Below are positions 1-9,026 of a stretch of 64,000 bases of DNA, in pieces; position 1 is the first letter of the stretch; every line of letters begins with the position of its first letter. The stretch is from Candidatus Desulfovibrio intestinipullorum (GTDB taxonomy: Bacteria; Desulfobacterota; Desulfovibrionia; Desulfovibrionales; Desulfovibrionaceae). The notes under the pieces were generated by a model, which worked only from the letters and a program-made list of their open reading frames with translations, had not been told where the DNA came from and did not search any database. The stretch covers positions 17,974 through 81,973 of the forward strand of contig DXHV01000063.1 of the NCBI GenBank assembly GCA_019113165.1, written 5' to 3'. The translations under genes were made by a program, and so were the position numbers.

Positions 1-1644
1 CTGCCCAGATTCTTTGTCTGGTTCAACTTCTTCTTTACCAAGTGCACGCACTCCTACGTGCGTACCGTGCGTTCCATCAAGAACTCGCCCGTGCGCTCCT
101 TTGCCATGATGGGCGTCGTTGTGGCCGCCCTAGTCTGGCTCTCCTCAGTGGTGCCCACCAGCATGGTGCCCAACGAGGACCAGGGCTACGGTCTTGGCAT
201 CATCTTCCTGGATGACGGTGCTTCCCAGCAGCGCGTGGACAAAGTTGCGGCGCTCGTTGAAGACTTTGCCGAGCAAGAAAAGAAGGTTGTCGAGGGGCTG
301 GTCATGATCAACGGCTTTGACATGCTCAGTTCCTCGGCCAAGTCCAACTACGCCACCTTCTTCTTCAGCCTGAGGCCCTGGGGAGAGCGCACGGAGCCCG
401 GCACGGACGTGGATTCCCTCATTGGCCGCATGATGCGCCTCAATGCCATACAGCCTTCGGGCATCGTGCTCGGCTTTACGCCTCCGCCCATTTCCGGCAT
501 GAGTACCACGGGCGGTTTTGAAGGCTACGTGCAGATGCGTGCCAATGACAGCCTGAAAACACTGGAAGAAAATACCAACAAGTTCGTCCAGGCAGCCCTC
601 AAGCGTCCGGAAATCGGCTCGGCCCAGAACCTGTTCACCACAGGTGCTCCTCAGCTCTACGCCAATCTGGACCGTGAGCGCTGCAAGGACATGGGCATCT
701 CCATCTCCGATGCCTTTGTGGCCATGCAGGGTATTTTCGGTACCTACTACGTCAATGACTTCAACTATATGGGCAGAACCTTCCAGGTCCGCATGCAGGC
801 CGATCAGGAATACCGCATGCGTGCCGAAAACCTGGATGACGTCTTCATCCGCAACAGCAAGGGCGAGATGCTGCCCCTGTCGGCCATCATAAGCCTGGAA
901 CGTCGCACGGCTCCCCAGGCTGTGGACCGCTACAACGTCTTCCCCGCAGCCCGTATCATGGGTGGTCCTGCACCGGGCTACACCACCGGCCAGGCCCTCA
1001 ATGCCATGGAAGAAGTGGCGGCCGAGGTCCTGCCCATGGGCTACACCCTTGGCTGGGCCGGTTCCTCCCTGCAGGAAAAGCTGTCCACTGCCGATACCTC
1101 CATCGTCTTTGTGCTGGCTCTGGTCATGGTCTTCCTGATCCTGGCTGCCCAGTATGAAAGCTGGTCCCTGCCCATTGCCGTTCTCACGGCAGTGCCCTTT
1201 GGCGTGCTCGGTGCCTTCCTGGCCACGTGGTTGCGCGATCTGGCCAATGACGTGTATTTCCAGGTGGCTCTGGTGACACTCATCGGCCTTTCGGCCAAAA
1301 ACTCGATTCTGATTGTTGAATTCGCTGTCGCCGCCTGGCGAGAGGGACGCGAGCTTGGTGTGGCTGCCATGCATGCTGCCAGACTGCGTTTCCGTCCCAT
1401 CATCATGACGTCCCTGGCCTTTATCCTGGGTGTCGTTCCCCTGGCCATCAGTACCGGTGCCGGTGCCAACAGTCGCCATGCCATTGGAACAGCTGTTATC
1501 GGTGGCATGCTCTTCTCGACGTGCATTGCAACGCTCTTTATTCCTTTCTTCTTCGTTGTGATCATGAAGATTTCCCTGAAACTGAGGGGAAAGACGGATC
1601 CCAATATAGGAAAGGGAAGTGAAGAAGAGGAGGTTAGCGCCTAG
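1..1644 (+). CDS. RND (AcrB/HAE1-type) efflux transporter, C-terminal half; 5' end truncated by window
   Basis: Frame 1 is open from base 1 (LPRFFVWFNFFFTK...). Typical RND motifs: VPNEDQGYG, GFTPPPI, NSILIVEFA, RPIIMTSLAFILGVVPLAI. Confidence 0.95.
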   Translation: MPRFFVWFNFFFTKCTHSYVRTVRSIKNSPVRSFAMMGVVVAALVWLSSVVPTSMVPNEDQGYGLGIIFLDDGASQQRVDKVAALVEDFAEQEKKVVEGLVMINGFDMLSSSAKSNYATFFFSLRPWGERTEPGTDVDSLIGRMMRLNAIQPSGIVLGFTPPPISGMSTTGGFEGYVQMRANDSLKTLEENTNKFVQAALKRPEIGSAQNLFTTGAPQLYANLDRERCKDMGISISDAFVAMQGIFGTYYVNDFNYMGRTFQVRMQADQEYRMRAENLDDVFIRNSKGEMLPLSAIISLERRTAPQAVDRYNVFPAARIMGGPAPGYTTGQALNAMEEVAAEVLPMGYTLGWAGSSLQEKLSTADTSIVFVLALVMVFLILAAQYESWSLPIAVLTAVPFGVLGAFLATWLRDLANDVYFQVALVTLIGLSAKNSILIVEFAVAAWREGRELGVAAMHAARLRFRPIIMTSLAFILGVVPLAISTGAGANSRHAIGTAVIGGMLFSTCIATLFIPFFFVVIMKISLKLRGKTDPNIGKGSEEEEVSA

Positions 1645-3197
1645 TGTTCCTCGTTTTCCAACGATTGTTCGTCTGCCTGGGCCTCGGTTTCCTTCTTGCC
1701 GCCTGCTCGTTTGCACCTAAGTACGAGCAGCCCAAGATGGACATCCCCGAGGCCTGGACAAAACTGACGCCGTCTACCCAGCCCCTGAACACGGACTGGT
1801 GGACACGATTCAACGATCCGGTCCTCAATGCCATGGTGGAGGAGGCCCTGAAGAACAATCAGGATCTCGCCGCGGGCATGGCCGGCATACGTTCTGCGGC
1901 AGCCCAGGCAGGAGTCGGCTCCTCGGCCCTGTGGCCGTCCGTGGGCGCCACTGCCGACCTGACGGCCACCGGAGCCTCAGAAAAATCCGCCAACAGTTCC
2001 TTTGGTCCCGGATCCACTGCTTCGCGCTGGTACACCAACTACCAGGGCCAGCTGGCTGCCAGCTGGGAAGTGGATTTCTGGGGCGCCACGCGCAACAACT
2101 ACACGCGTCTGACCAACATTCTCCTGCAGACCGTGCTGCAGCACGAGGCGCTGCGCCTGTCCATTGCCGGACAGGTGGCCCAGAGCTACTTTGCCATGCT
2201 CTCCTATGACATGCAGCTCGATACGGCCAAGCGGACCCTGCGCTCCCGCGAGGATGCCCTGCGCATCTACACGAGCAGGTACCGCCTGGGCGAGCTGACG
2301 GAACTGGACTGGCAGAGAGCCAGGGCCGAGGTGGAGACGGCCAGGGCCACGGTGCACAGCACCAACATAGCCCTGGACGAAGCCGAAGCCTCCCTGGCCG
2401 TGCTGCTTGGTCGCTCGCCCAAGGAAATCTGGCAGAAGGTGGAACGCGGTTCCCGCCTGGACAAGCTGCCCACGCCGCCGGTTCTTCCCGAGGGGCTGCC
2501 CTCGGAACTGCTTCTGCGCAGGCCTGACATCAGGGCTGCAGAGTTTGGCATTATGGCCGCCAATGCCCAGATAGGCGAGGCACGGGCACGTTTCTTCCCC
2601 TCTGTCTCCCTGACCGGCGCCATTGGTACCCTGGCCGCAGCCGTCAGCAACCTCTTCTCCGGCCCCGCAGCCATCTGGAGCTATGGTGCAGCCATTTCCC
2701 TGCCCATCTTTAATGGCGGCCAGACCTGGTACAACATGAAGAATGCCGAGGCGCTGAAGGAAGAGGCCATTGCCACCTACAAGCAGACCGTCATGGAAGC
2801 CTTCAAGGATGTGCGGGTCACCCTCACAGCCCAGACGGAACGGGCCAATATCGTCAAGGCTACCCAGGCACAGGTGGACAGCCTGCGCCGGGCAGCCAAT
2901 ATTGCCAGACTGCAGTACGACAACGGCTACACGGACTACCTGACCGTGCTTGATGCCGAGCGTGAGCTCTTTGCTGCCGAACTCTCCCTGGCCACGGCCC
3001 TGCAGAACCGCCTGAGCTCTGTGGTGAGCGTGTGCATGGCCCTTGGTGGCGGCTGGCAGGATCCGGGCGAAAAGCCCTCCTTCCCCATCATCAATACGGA
3101 CAGGCTTGTTGAGGCCCAGCGCAAGGGCACTGTCGGTATCCGTGCCGAACAGGCTGCCGAGCGTGCCGCTGCTGCAGAGGAAGCAAAGGCCCAGTAG
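1644..3197 (+). CDS. OprM/NodT-type outer membrane efflux lipoprotein
   Basis: Overlaps the RND stop by 1 nt (TAGTG). Lipobox LLAAC after a hydrophobic stretch; NodT-like LLLRRPDIRAAE and NGGQTWYN motifs. Confidence 0.93.
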   Translation: MFLVFQRLFVCLGLGFLLAACSFAPKYEQPKMDIPEAWTKLTPSTQPLNTDWWTRFNDPVLNAMVEEALKNNQDLAAGMAGIRSAAAQAGVGSSALWPSVGATADLTATGASEKSANSSFGPGSTASRWYTNYQGQLAASWEVDFWGATRNNYTRLTNILLQTVLQHEALRLSIAGQVAQSYFAMLSYDMQLDTAKRTLRSREDALRIYTSRYRLGELTELDWQRARAEVETARATVHSTNIALDEAEASLAVLLGRSPKEIWQKVERGSRLDKLPTPPVLPEGLPSELLLRRPDIRAAEFGIMAANAQIGEARARFFPSVSLTGAIGTLAAAVSNLFSGPAAIWSYGAAISLPIFNGGQTWYNMKNAEALKEEAIATYKQTVMEAFKDVRVTLTAQTERANIVKATQAQVDSLRRAANIARLQYDNGYTDYLTVLDAERELFAAELSLATALQNRLSSVVSVCMALGGGWQDPGEKPSFPIINTDRLVEAQRKGTVGIRAEQAAERAAAAEEAKAQ

Positions 3198-3239
3198 ACA
3201 AGAAGACAGACGCAGGATCCCCCCTCCTGCAGCATGAAC

Positions 3240-3298
3240 GACAGACGGGCGGAAGACATAAGGCATGATCTTCCTGCCCGTCTGTTTCTGTTTTTTTT
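3240..3298 (+). terminator. Rho-independent terminator of the efflux operon
   Basis: ACAGACGGGCGGAAGA ... TCTTCCTGCCCGTCTGT followed by TTCTGTTTTTTTT. Confidence 0.9.
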
Positions 3299-3582
3299 GT
3301 GCAGGGGCCAGGGCTCTGGTATCAGGGAGGCCAATGTCCCTCGCACAAGCTGCTCTTGACAAGTGCCTCACGGGCACACCCTTATGGTATGGGGCTTGTG
3401 TGTCCTGGAGACAGGGGGGCAGTCGTCTCCCGAAAATCGGGGATTTTTTTGGCACGGGGGCTAAATCTTTTCCCGTTCTGGCCGATAGGGAGTGGTGAAG
3501 CGACTGATGATGTTCAGTTCCACCTGGATAAGGCCGACGGCTGATCGTCTGTACTTCATCAAGTGCAGGAAGAGGAGTCGTT

Positions 3583-4470
3583 ATGTATTCTCTCGCAAAT
3601 TCACATGCTGCTCAGGACTGGAAGCAATGGCTGTTTGGCCGTCTCTTCCGCTTTCTTCTCCTCTGTCTTGCGGCCTGGTTCGCCTCCTCCTTCATGAGCA
3701 GTGCTCATGCCCTGCCGACCTTTGCCTTCTCTTCTTCGGTGAAGGTGGAAACGCACTACATGGAATCCGCTCCTGGTGCCAGGACCAGAGAGAAGGCACG
3801 GGGCGTGCGGGTTGCTCAGGCAGAGAACAGGGCGGCAGTGGCAGGGAAGAAGGGCGATGAGCCCCGCAGACTCAAGGCCACGTCGGCAAGGCCCGCAAAG
3901 CCCGCAGCTGCGGCCAAATCCGGTGCAAAGTCCGGGGGCGGAAAGCAGCCTGCACAGGTTCGCAAGTCTGCAAGGAAGTCTTCCCCAAAGCAGTCCAGGC
4001 CCGCCAGACCCCTTTCCGTACAGACCCAGGGCATCCACAGTCAGCCCTGGTCCTTTGGCGGGGGGCAGAGCGCCGCAGCCTGGGGCGAGCGCGGCATTGG
4101 CGGCAGAGAACTCTATCAGCAGGCGCTGCCTGCCGGCAGCAGGGACTCGGCAGGTCAGGCACGGTCCGCCCAGGACAAGGAGCGTCAGGCAACCCGCAGG
4201 AAGAGCGACAGCTTTGACCTGCAGGTGGACAAGGAATACCGCACCTGGCAGGCCAGGCATGACGATGTGAAGCCCGATGAAGAGGTAGCCATAGACAGCC
4301 AGCACCGGGTGCGCGCCTTTGCCAGGGTACAGGACGAGAACGTCACCTTCGGCCTGGGGCCCGAGGTCATAGTCCGTGACCAGAATCAGTCGTCTCCCAC
4401 CTTTGTGCACAAGGAAAACCAGCCGGATGTGGACGCGGGGCTTGGCATGCAGTTCAAGCTGGACTTCTAG
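3583..4470 (+). CDS. Hypothetical exported protein, Lys/Ala/Pro-rich low-complexity middle
   Basis: N-terminal hydrophobic segment ending ...SSAHALP; low-complexity KPAAAAKSGAKSGGGKQPAQVRKSARK; an acidic/ordered C-terminus. No family recognised. Confidence 0.7.
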   Translation: MYSLANSHAAQDWKQWLFGRLFRFLLLCLAAWFASSFMSSAHALPTFAFSSSVKVETHYMESAPGARTREKARGVRVAQAENRAAVAGKKGDEPRRLKATSARPAKPAAAAKSGAKSGGGKQPAQVRKSARKSSPKQSRPARPLSVQTQGIHSQPWSFGGGQSAAAWGERGIGGRELYQQALPAGSRDSAGQARSAQDKERQATRRKSDSFDLQVDKEYRTWQARHDDVKPDEEVAIDSQHRVRAFARVQDENVTFGLGPEVIVRDQNQSSPTFVHKENQPDVDAGLGMQFKLDF

Positions 4471-4600
4471 CCAGGGCGCAGACATACGGAACAGCCCGGG
4501 ACACATGCACTTTTCAGACAACTTTCCCGTGCCCGGGAGGAGCGTACCCTGAGTACGCACGACAGGGCGGATTCGGTCCCCGCACTGTCAGACTATAGAT

Positions 4601-4650
4601 GGTCAGAGTCTTTTGTCATTTTTTTGACAAAAAGCTCTGACCATTTTTTT
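4601..4650 (+). terminator. Rho-independent terminator after the 3583-4470 gene
   Basis: GGTCAGAGTCTTTTGTCA / TGACAAAAAGCTCTGACC long stem, followed by ATTTTTTT. Confidence 0.85.
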
Positions 4651-4926
4651 GTGCCTTCTTCTGGACAATCGTTCTCAAGATCTTGCAATAAAAGCGTTTT
4701 CAAGAAAGTGATGTGGACAGGACGGCCTGTCAGATATTCTGCGCCGTCAGAAAACCGAAGACTGGGCAGACGGAAGCAGGCGTCCACTTTCTGACGAAGA
4801 GGCAGAAAAGGGATATTTTTGCCATGAAAATAAATATAAATCATTGTGTTATGAATGATGGCACAGACTGTGCATTCTCCCTTGCGTGTCCACAGGGCGC
4901 AAGAACTTTTGGAGGAGAACAGAGTC

Positions 4927-5736
4927 ATGGCTGCACGCACACCCAGAGTATTTACCGTTACCTCAGGCAAGGGCGGTGTCGGCAAGACCAACATAGCGGT
5001 GAATCTGGCCTGCCAGCTGGCAAGGGAAGGCGCAAGGGTCGTGCTTCTGGACGCAGACTTTGGTCTGGCCAATGTGGACGTGCTCCTTGGTGTCTGTCCG
5101 TCCCTGGATATCTTCCACCTCTTTTCGGCCAGGACCAGGCTGGAAGATGTGCTCTTTCCCACAGCCTACGGCTTTTCCATCCTGCCTGCAGGCTCCGGTT
5201 TCAACAAGGTGACGGAACTGAAGACCGGCGAGCGCCTGGAACTGCTCCATGCCCTGGAGCCCCTTGCCGACAGGCTGGATGTGCTGATTGTGGACACGGG
5301 GGCAGGGGCCGGGGAAACGGTGCTCTACTTCAACATGGCCGCGCAGGAACGCCTGCTTGTGCTGTCTCCGGAGCCCACCTCCATGGCTGATGCCTATGCC
5401 CTCATCAAGGACCTCAAGGTCAAGGGCGTGGAGAAATTCAGGGTCTGCATCAACATGTGCCCCACGGAACGGCAGGGCAAGCAGATTTTTACCAAGCTCT
5501 ACGATGCCTGCGATCAGTTCATGACCGGTGTTTCCCTGGATCTGGCCGGCATCATCCCCCAGGACCCCAATGTCCGTACAAGCGTCATGAAGCAGAAACC
5601 CTTTACGGAACTCTTTCCTGCAAGCCCGGCCAGCCAGAGCCTGAAGAAGCTGGCCCAGTCCGTACAAAAGTGGCCTGCAGCCAGAAGGGCCGGCGGCAAC
5701 ATTCAGTTTTTCTGGAAATCCATGCTGCTGCGCTAG
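4927..5736 (+). CDS. flhG: MinD/ParA-family ATPase, FlhG/FleN-like flagellar number regulator
   Basis: Deviant Walker A SGKGGVGKTNIAVNLA, LLDADFGLANVDVLLG; followed by fliA. ATG at 4927 has a GGAGGA SD; the track ORF begins further upstream at 4855. Confidence 0.85.
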   Translation: MAARTPRVFTVTSGKGGVGKTNIAVNLACQLAREGARVVLLDADFGLANVDVLLGVCPSLDIFHLFSARTRLEDVLFPTAYGFSILPAGSGFNKVTELKTGERLELLHALEPLADRLDVLIVDTGAGAGETVLYFNMAAQERLLVLSPEPTSMADAYALIKDLKVKGVEKFRVCINMCPTERQGKQIFTKLYDACDQFMTGVSLDLAGIIPQDPNVRTSVMKQKPFTELFPASPASQSLKKLAQSVQKWPAARRAGGNIQFFWKSMLLR

Positions 5737-5815
5737 CGTAGCAAAGGCCCGGGCGCACAGCCCGAAACCCACTCAGTCAGCCCGCGTATCGCCCCCAAGT
5801 CAAGAGGAAGTTGCC

Positions 5816-6583
5816 ATGTTTGCCCGTCTGTTCAAGTCCAGCAAGCCTTGGGAAGAGTTTGAAGCAGGAAGAAAGGCCTGGTCGGAATTTTCCGCCAGGG
5901 AGCAGGAACAAATCATCAATGCCTACATGCCCAAGGTGCGCTTCCTGGCCCAGCAGCAGAAAAAGCGCGTGCCTGTCAGCATAGAAGCCAATGACCTTGT
6001 GAGCGCCGGCGTGCTGGGACTCATGGAAGCCCTGGGCAAGTACCGCCCCGAAACGGGCTATGCCTTCTCCACCTATGCCGAAGCCCGCATCAACGGAGCC
6101 ATGCTGGACGAAATGCGCCGCAGGGATCCCCTGTCCCGCTCCACCAGAAACATGGTCAAGGCCATCATGGCTGCCAGCGAAAAATTCGAGCACAAGAAGG
6201 GCCGCAAGCCGTCGGAAAAGGAACTGGTCAAGCTGACCGGCCTCTCCCTTGCCGAGGTGCGTACCGGCCTGCAGGCCATGGAACAGCAGATAACCACAGA
6301 CATGAGCCTGCTGGCGGAAACTCTGAGCAACGAGGCCCTGGAAAGCGGCGGCACCCCCTACAGGCAGGCCATACGCAATGAAATCGTGGCCCATATCCGT
6401 TCCTGCCTGGAAGAGCTCAGCGAACGTGACCAGTTCATCCTGTCCATGTACTATCTCGAAGAATACAGCCTGCGTGAAATCGCGACAGCACTCAAGGTCT
6501 CCGAAGGCCGCGTCTCCCAGCTGCGTTCCCAGGCCCAGAAACGCCTCCACGACCTCTATGTGGCGCGTTTCGGCACAAGGTAG
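5816..6583 (+). CDS. fliA: RNA polymerase sigma factor for flagellar operon (sigma-28, FliA)
   Basis: Sigma-70 regions 2-4 with FliA-type spacing: NDLVSAGVLGLMEALGKYRPETGYAFSTYAEARINGAMLDEMRRRDPLSRS ... EEYSLREIATALKVSEGRVSQLRSQA. Confidence 0.92.
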   Translation: MFARLFKSSKPWEEFEAGRKAWSEFSAREQEQIINAYMPKVRFLAQQQKKRVPVSIEANDLVSAGVLGLMEALGKYRPETGYAFSTYAEARINGAMLDEMRRRDPLSRSTRNMVKAIMAASEKFEHKKGRKPSEKELVKLTGLSLAEVRTGLQAMEQQITTDMSLLAETLSNEALESGGTPYRQAIRNEIVAHIRSCLEELSERDQFILSMYYLEEYSLREIATALKVSEGRVSQLRSQAQKRLHDLYVARFGTR

Positions 6584-6726
6584 GTGTCAGGCCTGTTGTG
6601 TGCCCCTGAAGAGCACGGAACGTTGCCCCCCTGTCCATTGAGGTCTTCCTCAAGGGATGCACGTCTGGCTGCCAGAAGGCCGGTTTTCAGTCTGTTCCGG
6701 GATGTGCCGGCGCATGGTGCAGAGAG

Positions 6727-6766
6727 AAAAAAAGCCCTTCTGCCCTGAGTCCGGGCAAAAGGGGTG
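6727..6766 (-). terminator. Rho-independent terminator of the aromatic amino acid operon (minus strand)
   Basis: On minus: CCCTTTTGCCCGGACTCAGGGCAGAAGGGCTTTTTTT. Confidence 0.7.
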
Positions 6767-6848
6767 TTCAAAAAAGTGATCCTTGACGTCTTTCAGAAAC
6801 TCATTTTTCCTGAAAAAGCGCGTGATCCTGTGGGGGCCTGGAAAGAAA

Positions 6849-7628
6849 TCAGGCAGACTCCCTGGTCCACCATCGTCTGGCCTTGCTGAGCAAAAGATCG
6901 ATGTCTCCGGCCGAGGCAAGACTCAGAAGCTTGCTGAACTGGCGCACGGCCTGCTGGCTGTAGGGATTGGCCTCGAAGAGTCCGGCAAACATGGCGCCGT
7001 CTTCGGTCAGAAGCTTGCGGGCTGCCACAAGGCGCCTGCGGAAGGACGGCGTGATGAACTCTCTGAGGCTTTCGTCATCGGCCGTCTGGGCACAGTAGGC
7101 GAGTGACGTGATGAAGTTCATGTTCTGAATGCGGGCCATGGCCTTGTCATGGGTCTCGGCATCCGTGGCAAAGGGACGCCAGCCAAGGATCTCGCAGAGC
7201 GTCCAGACAAGATCAAAGCTTGAGTCCGAGCAGCGCGGGGTGCGCACCATGGCAATGGGCAGATCCTCGTCCATGCCGTGCTGCGGCCCGAAGAGGGGAT
7301 GCGTGCCCACGATGTCGCCGGACCAGCAGTGGAGCATTTGCGCCACCGGCGCCACCTTGACGGAGGTGATGTCGCAGAGGACGGCCGTCTTCGGCATGGC
7401 CGGACAGATGGTGTGGAGCGTCTGTTCAAAGACCGCGGCAGGCACGCAGACTATGACAAGCCGTGCCGCCTGCAAAGGCTCCAGGTTGTCCAGGGGCTTG
7501 TCTATGCCCGTCATGCCAAGGCCGTGCGCTGCGCCTTCGCGAAGGAGCATGCTGCCCATGCGGCCCGTGGATCCGACAATGACAATGCTGTCCCTGGCTG
7601 TCAGCTCCCGGGAGAAATGATCAGTCAT
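6849..7628 (-). CDS. tyrA: Prephenate dehydrogenase
   Basis: SIVIVGSTGRMGSMLLREGAAHG Rossmann motif, GTHPLFGPQHG prephenate dehydrogenase motif; ATG at 7628 overlaps the aroA stop. Confidence 0.88.
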   Translation of the reverse strand: MTDHFSRELTARDSIVIVGSTGRMGSMLLREGAAHGLGMTGIDKPLDNLEPLQAARLVIVCVPAAVFEQTLHTICPAMPKTAVLCDITSVKVAPVAQMLHCWSGDIVGTHPLFGPQHGMDEDLPIAMVRTPRCSDSSFDLVWTLCEILGWRPFATDAETHDKAMARIQNMNFITSLAYCAQTADDESLREFITPSFRRRLVAARKLLTEDGAMFAGLFEANPYSQQAVRQFSKLLSLASAGDIDLLLSKARRWWTRESA

Positions 7629-9015
7629 TGACAAAGGCCTCGAAGGTTTTCCAGAAGTCCGGGAAGGACTTGGAGACAACAGTGGGATCTTCCATGAGAC
7701 GGAACATTTCCGGCGGACGGACATCAAGGGACTTCAGGGCATAGAGGGCCTGACTCATGGCCATGCGGTGGTCGTGGTTGGTGGCAAATTTCTTGCCGGC
7801 CAGGCTCAGGCGCACGTTGGGGCCAAGGCCATGGATGGTCAGCCCGTCCTCGTGCTCGTCGACCTGCACGCCTATGCTGCGCAGGCTCTGAGCCGGCGCC
7901 TTGATGCGATCGGATTCCTTGATGCGCAGATGGGCAACATTGGTAATGGTGGTTGTGCCTTCGGCAAAGGCCGCCACCACGGCCACGGTGGGCACGAGAT
8001 CCGGGCACTGGGACATGTCCACGGTAATGCCGTGCAGAGGTCTGGGCAGGACGGTGATGCCCTGCTGATTGCTGACTAAAACGGCACCCATGTCGCGCAG
8101 GATGTCCAGCAGGGCCCGATCGCCCTGCAGGGAGTCGGGGTTCACGCCATAGACCTGTGTCGTGTCCCGGCCAAGCACGCCTGCAGCCACCAGATAGGAG
8201 GCGCCGGACCAGTCCCCTTCCACGACAAAGCTACCGCTGTGATAAAGGCCCGGTTGCACCTTGATGCGCAGGCACCAGGGTTCCACATGGGAGAGGGTGC
8301 GCCAGTCCGTGGCATACCATTCGGCATCATCGTCCGTGCTTTCCCTGGTCTCGACCAGGAACTTGATGCCAAAGTCGGCCATGCACTGCAGGGTCAGGCC
8401 TATGTAGGGCCAGGAGACAACCTTGTTGCCGGCCAGCACCAGGGTGATGAGGCCGTCCACCTGCGGACAGGCCAGCAAAAGCCCGGAAAAGTACTGGCTC
8501 GACTCCTCCATGCTGATGGCAAGGACGTGCTGGGCCACGTGTTCCCTGGGCGGAAGGCTGGCACTGCTGATGCCTCTGGTGGTGATGACCAGAGGGGGAA
8601 AGCCTTCCCTGTTCTCATAGGCCACTTCGCAGCCGAGTTCGCGCAGCGCCTGCACAAGGGCTCCAATGGGGCGCTCGTGCATGCGTGGCGCGCCGTGAAT
8701 GCGGAATGCCCCCTTGCCCGAGGCGAGCACGGCGCTGAGCAGGCGGCAGGTGGTTCCGGATTCATGGACATAACAGGAAAGGGGATCGGTGCGGCCACCA
8801 AGCAGCCTGCCTGCTGTTCCCTCAACCCTGTAGCCACCGGAACGATCATTCAGTGGTGTGAAACGGGCGCCTGCCAGGGAAAGGATTTCCCTGGTGCAGG
8901 CGGTGTCATCGCTCTCGAGCACGTTGCGGATTTCGCTCACGCCGCTGGCCAGAGCGGCCGCTATGAGATAGCGGTGGGAAAAGGACTTGGATGCCGGGGC
9001 ATTCACTTCGATCAT
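7621..9015 (-). CDS. aroA: 3-phosphoshikimate 1-carboxyvinyltransferase (EPSP synthase)
   Basis: APASKSFSHRYLIAAALASG, LRIKESDRIKA, DHRMAMS motifs. Confidence 0.95.
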   Translation of the reverse strand: MIEVNAPASKSFSHRYLIAAALASGVSEIRNVLESDDTACTREILSLAGARFTPLNDRSGGYRVEGTAGRLLGGRTDPLSCYVHESGTTCRLLSAVLASGKGAFRIHGAPRMHERPIGALVQALRELGCEVAYENREGFPPLVITTRGISSASLPPREHVAQHVLAISMEESSQYFSGLLLACPQVDGLITLVLAGNKVVSWPYIGLTLQCMADFGIKFLVETRESTDDDAEWYATDWRTLSHVEPWCLRIKVQPGLYHSGSFVVEGDWSGASYLVAAGVLGRDTTQVYGVNPDSLQGDRALLDILRDMGAVLVSNQQGITVLPRPLHGITVDMSQCPDLVPTVAVVAAFAEGTTTITNVAHLRIKESDRIKAPAQSLRSIGVQVDEHEDGLTIHGLGPNVRLSLAGKKFATNHDHRMAMSQALYALKSLDVRPPEMFRLMEDPTVVSKSFPDFWKTFEAFVND

Positions 9016-9026
9016 GGAGTATTAAC

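Noticed and set aside
145-1716. 523-aa minus-strand ORF opposite the RND gene
   Set aside because: Antisense shadow of a strongly supported RND CDS in GC-rich DNA; composition is His/Gly/Gln-rich with no family signal.
3451-3468. TTTGGCACGGGGGCTAA as a sigma-54 promoter
   Set aside because: Has TGGCACG but lacks the GC at the -12 position with N10 spacing.
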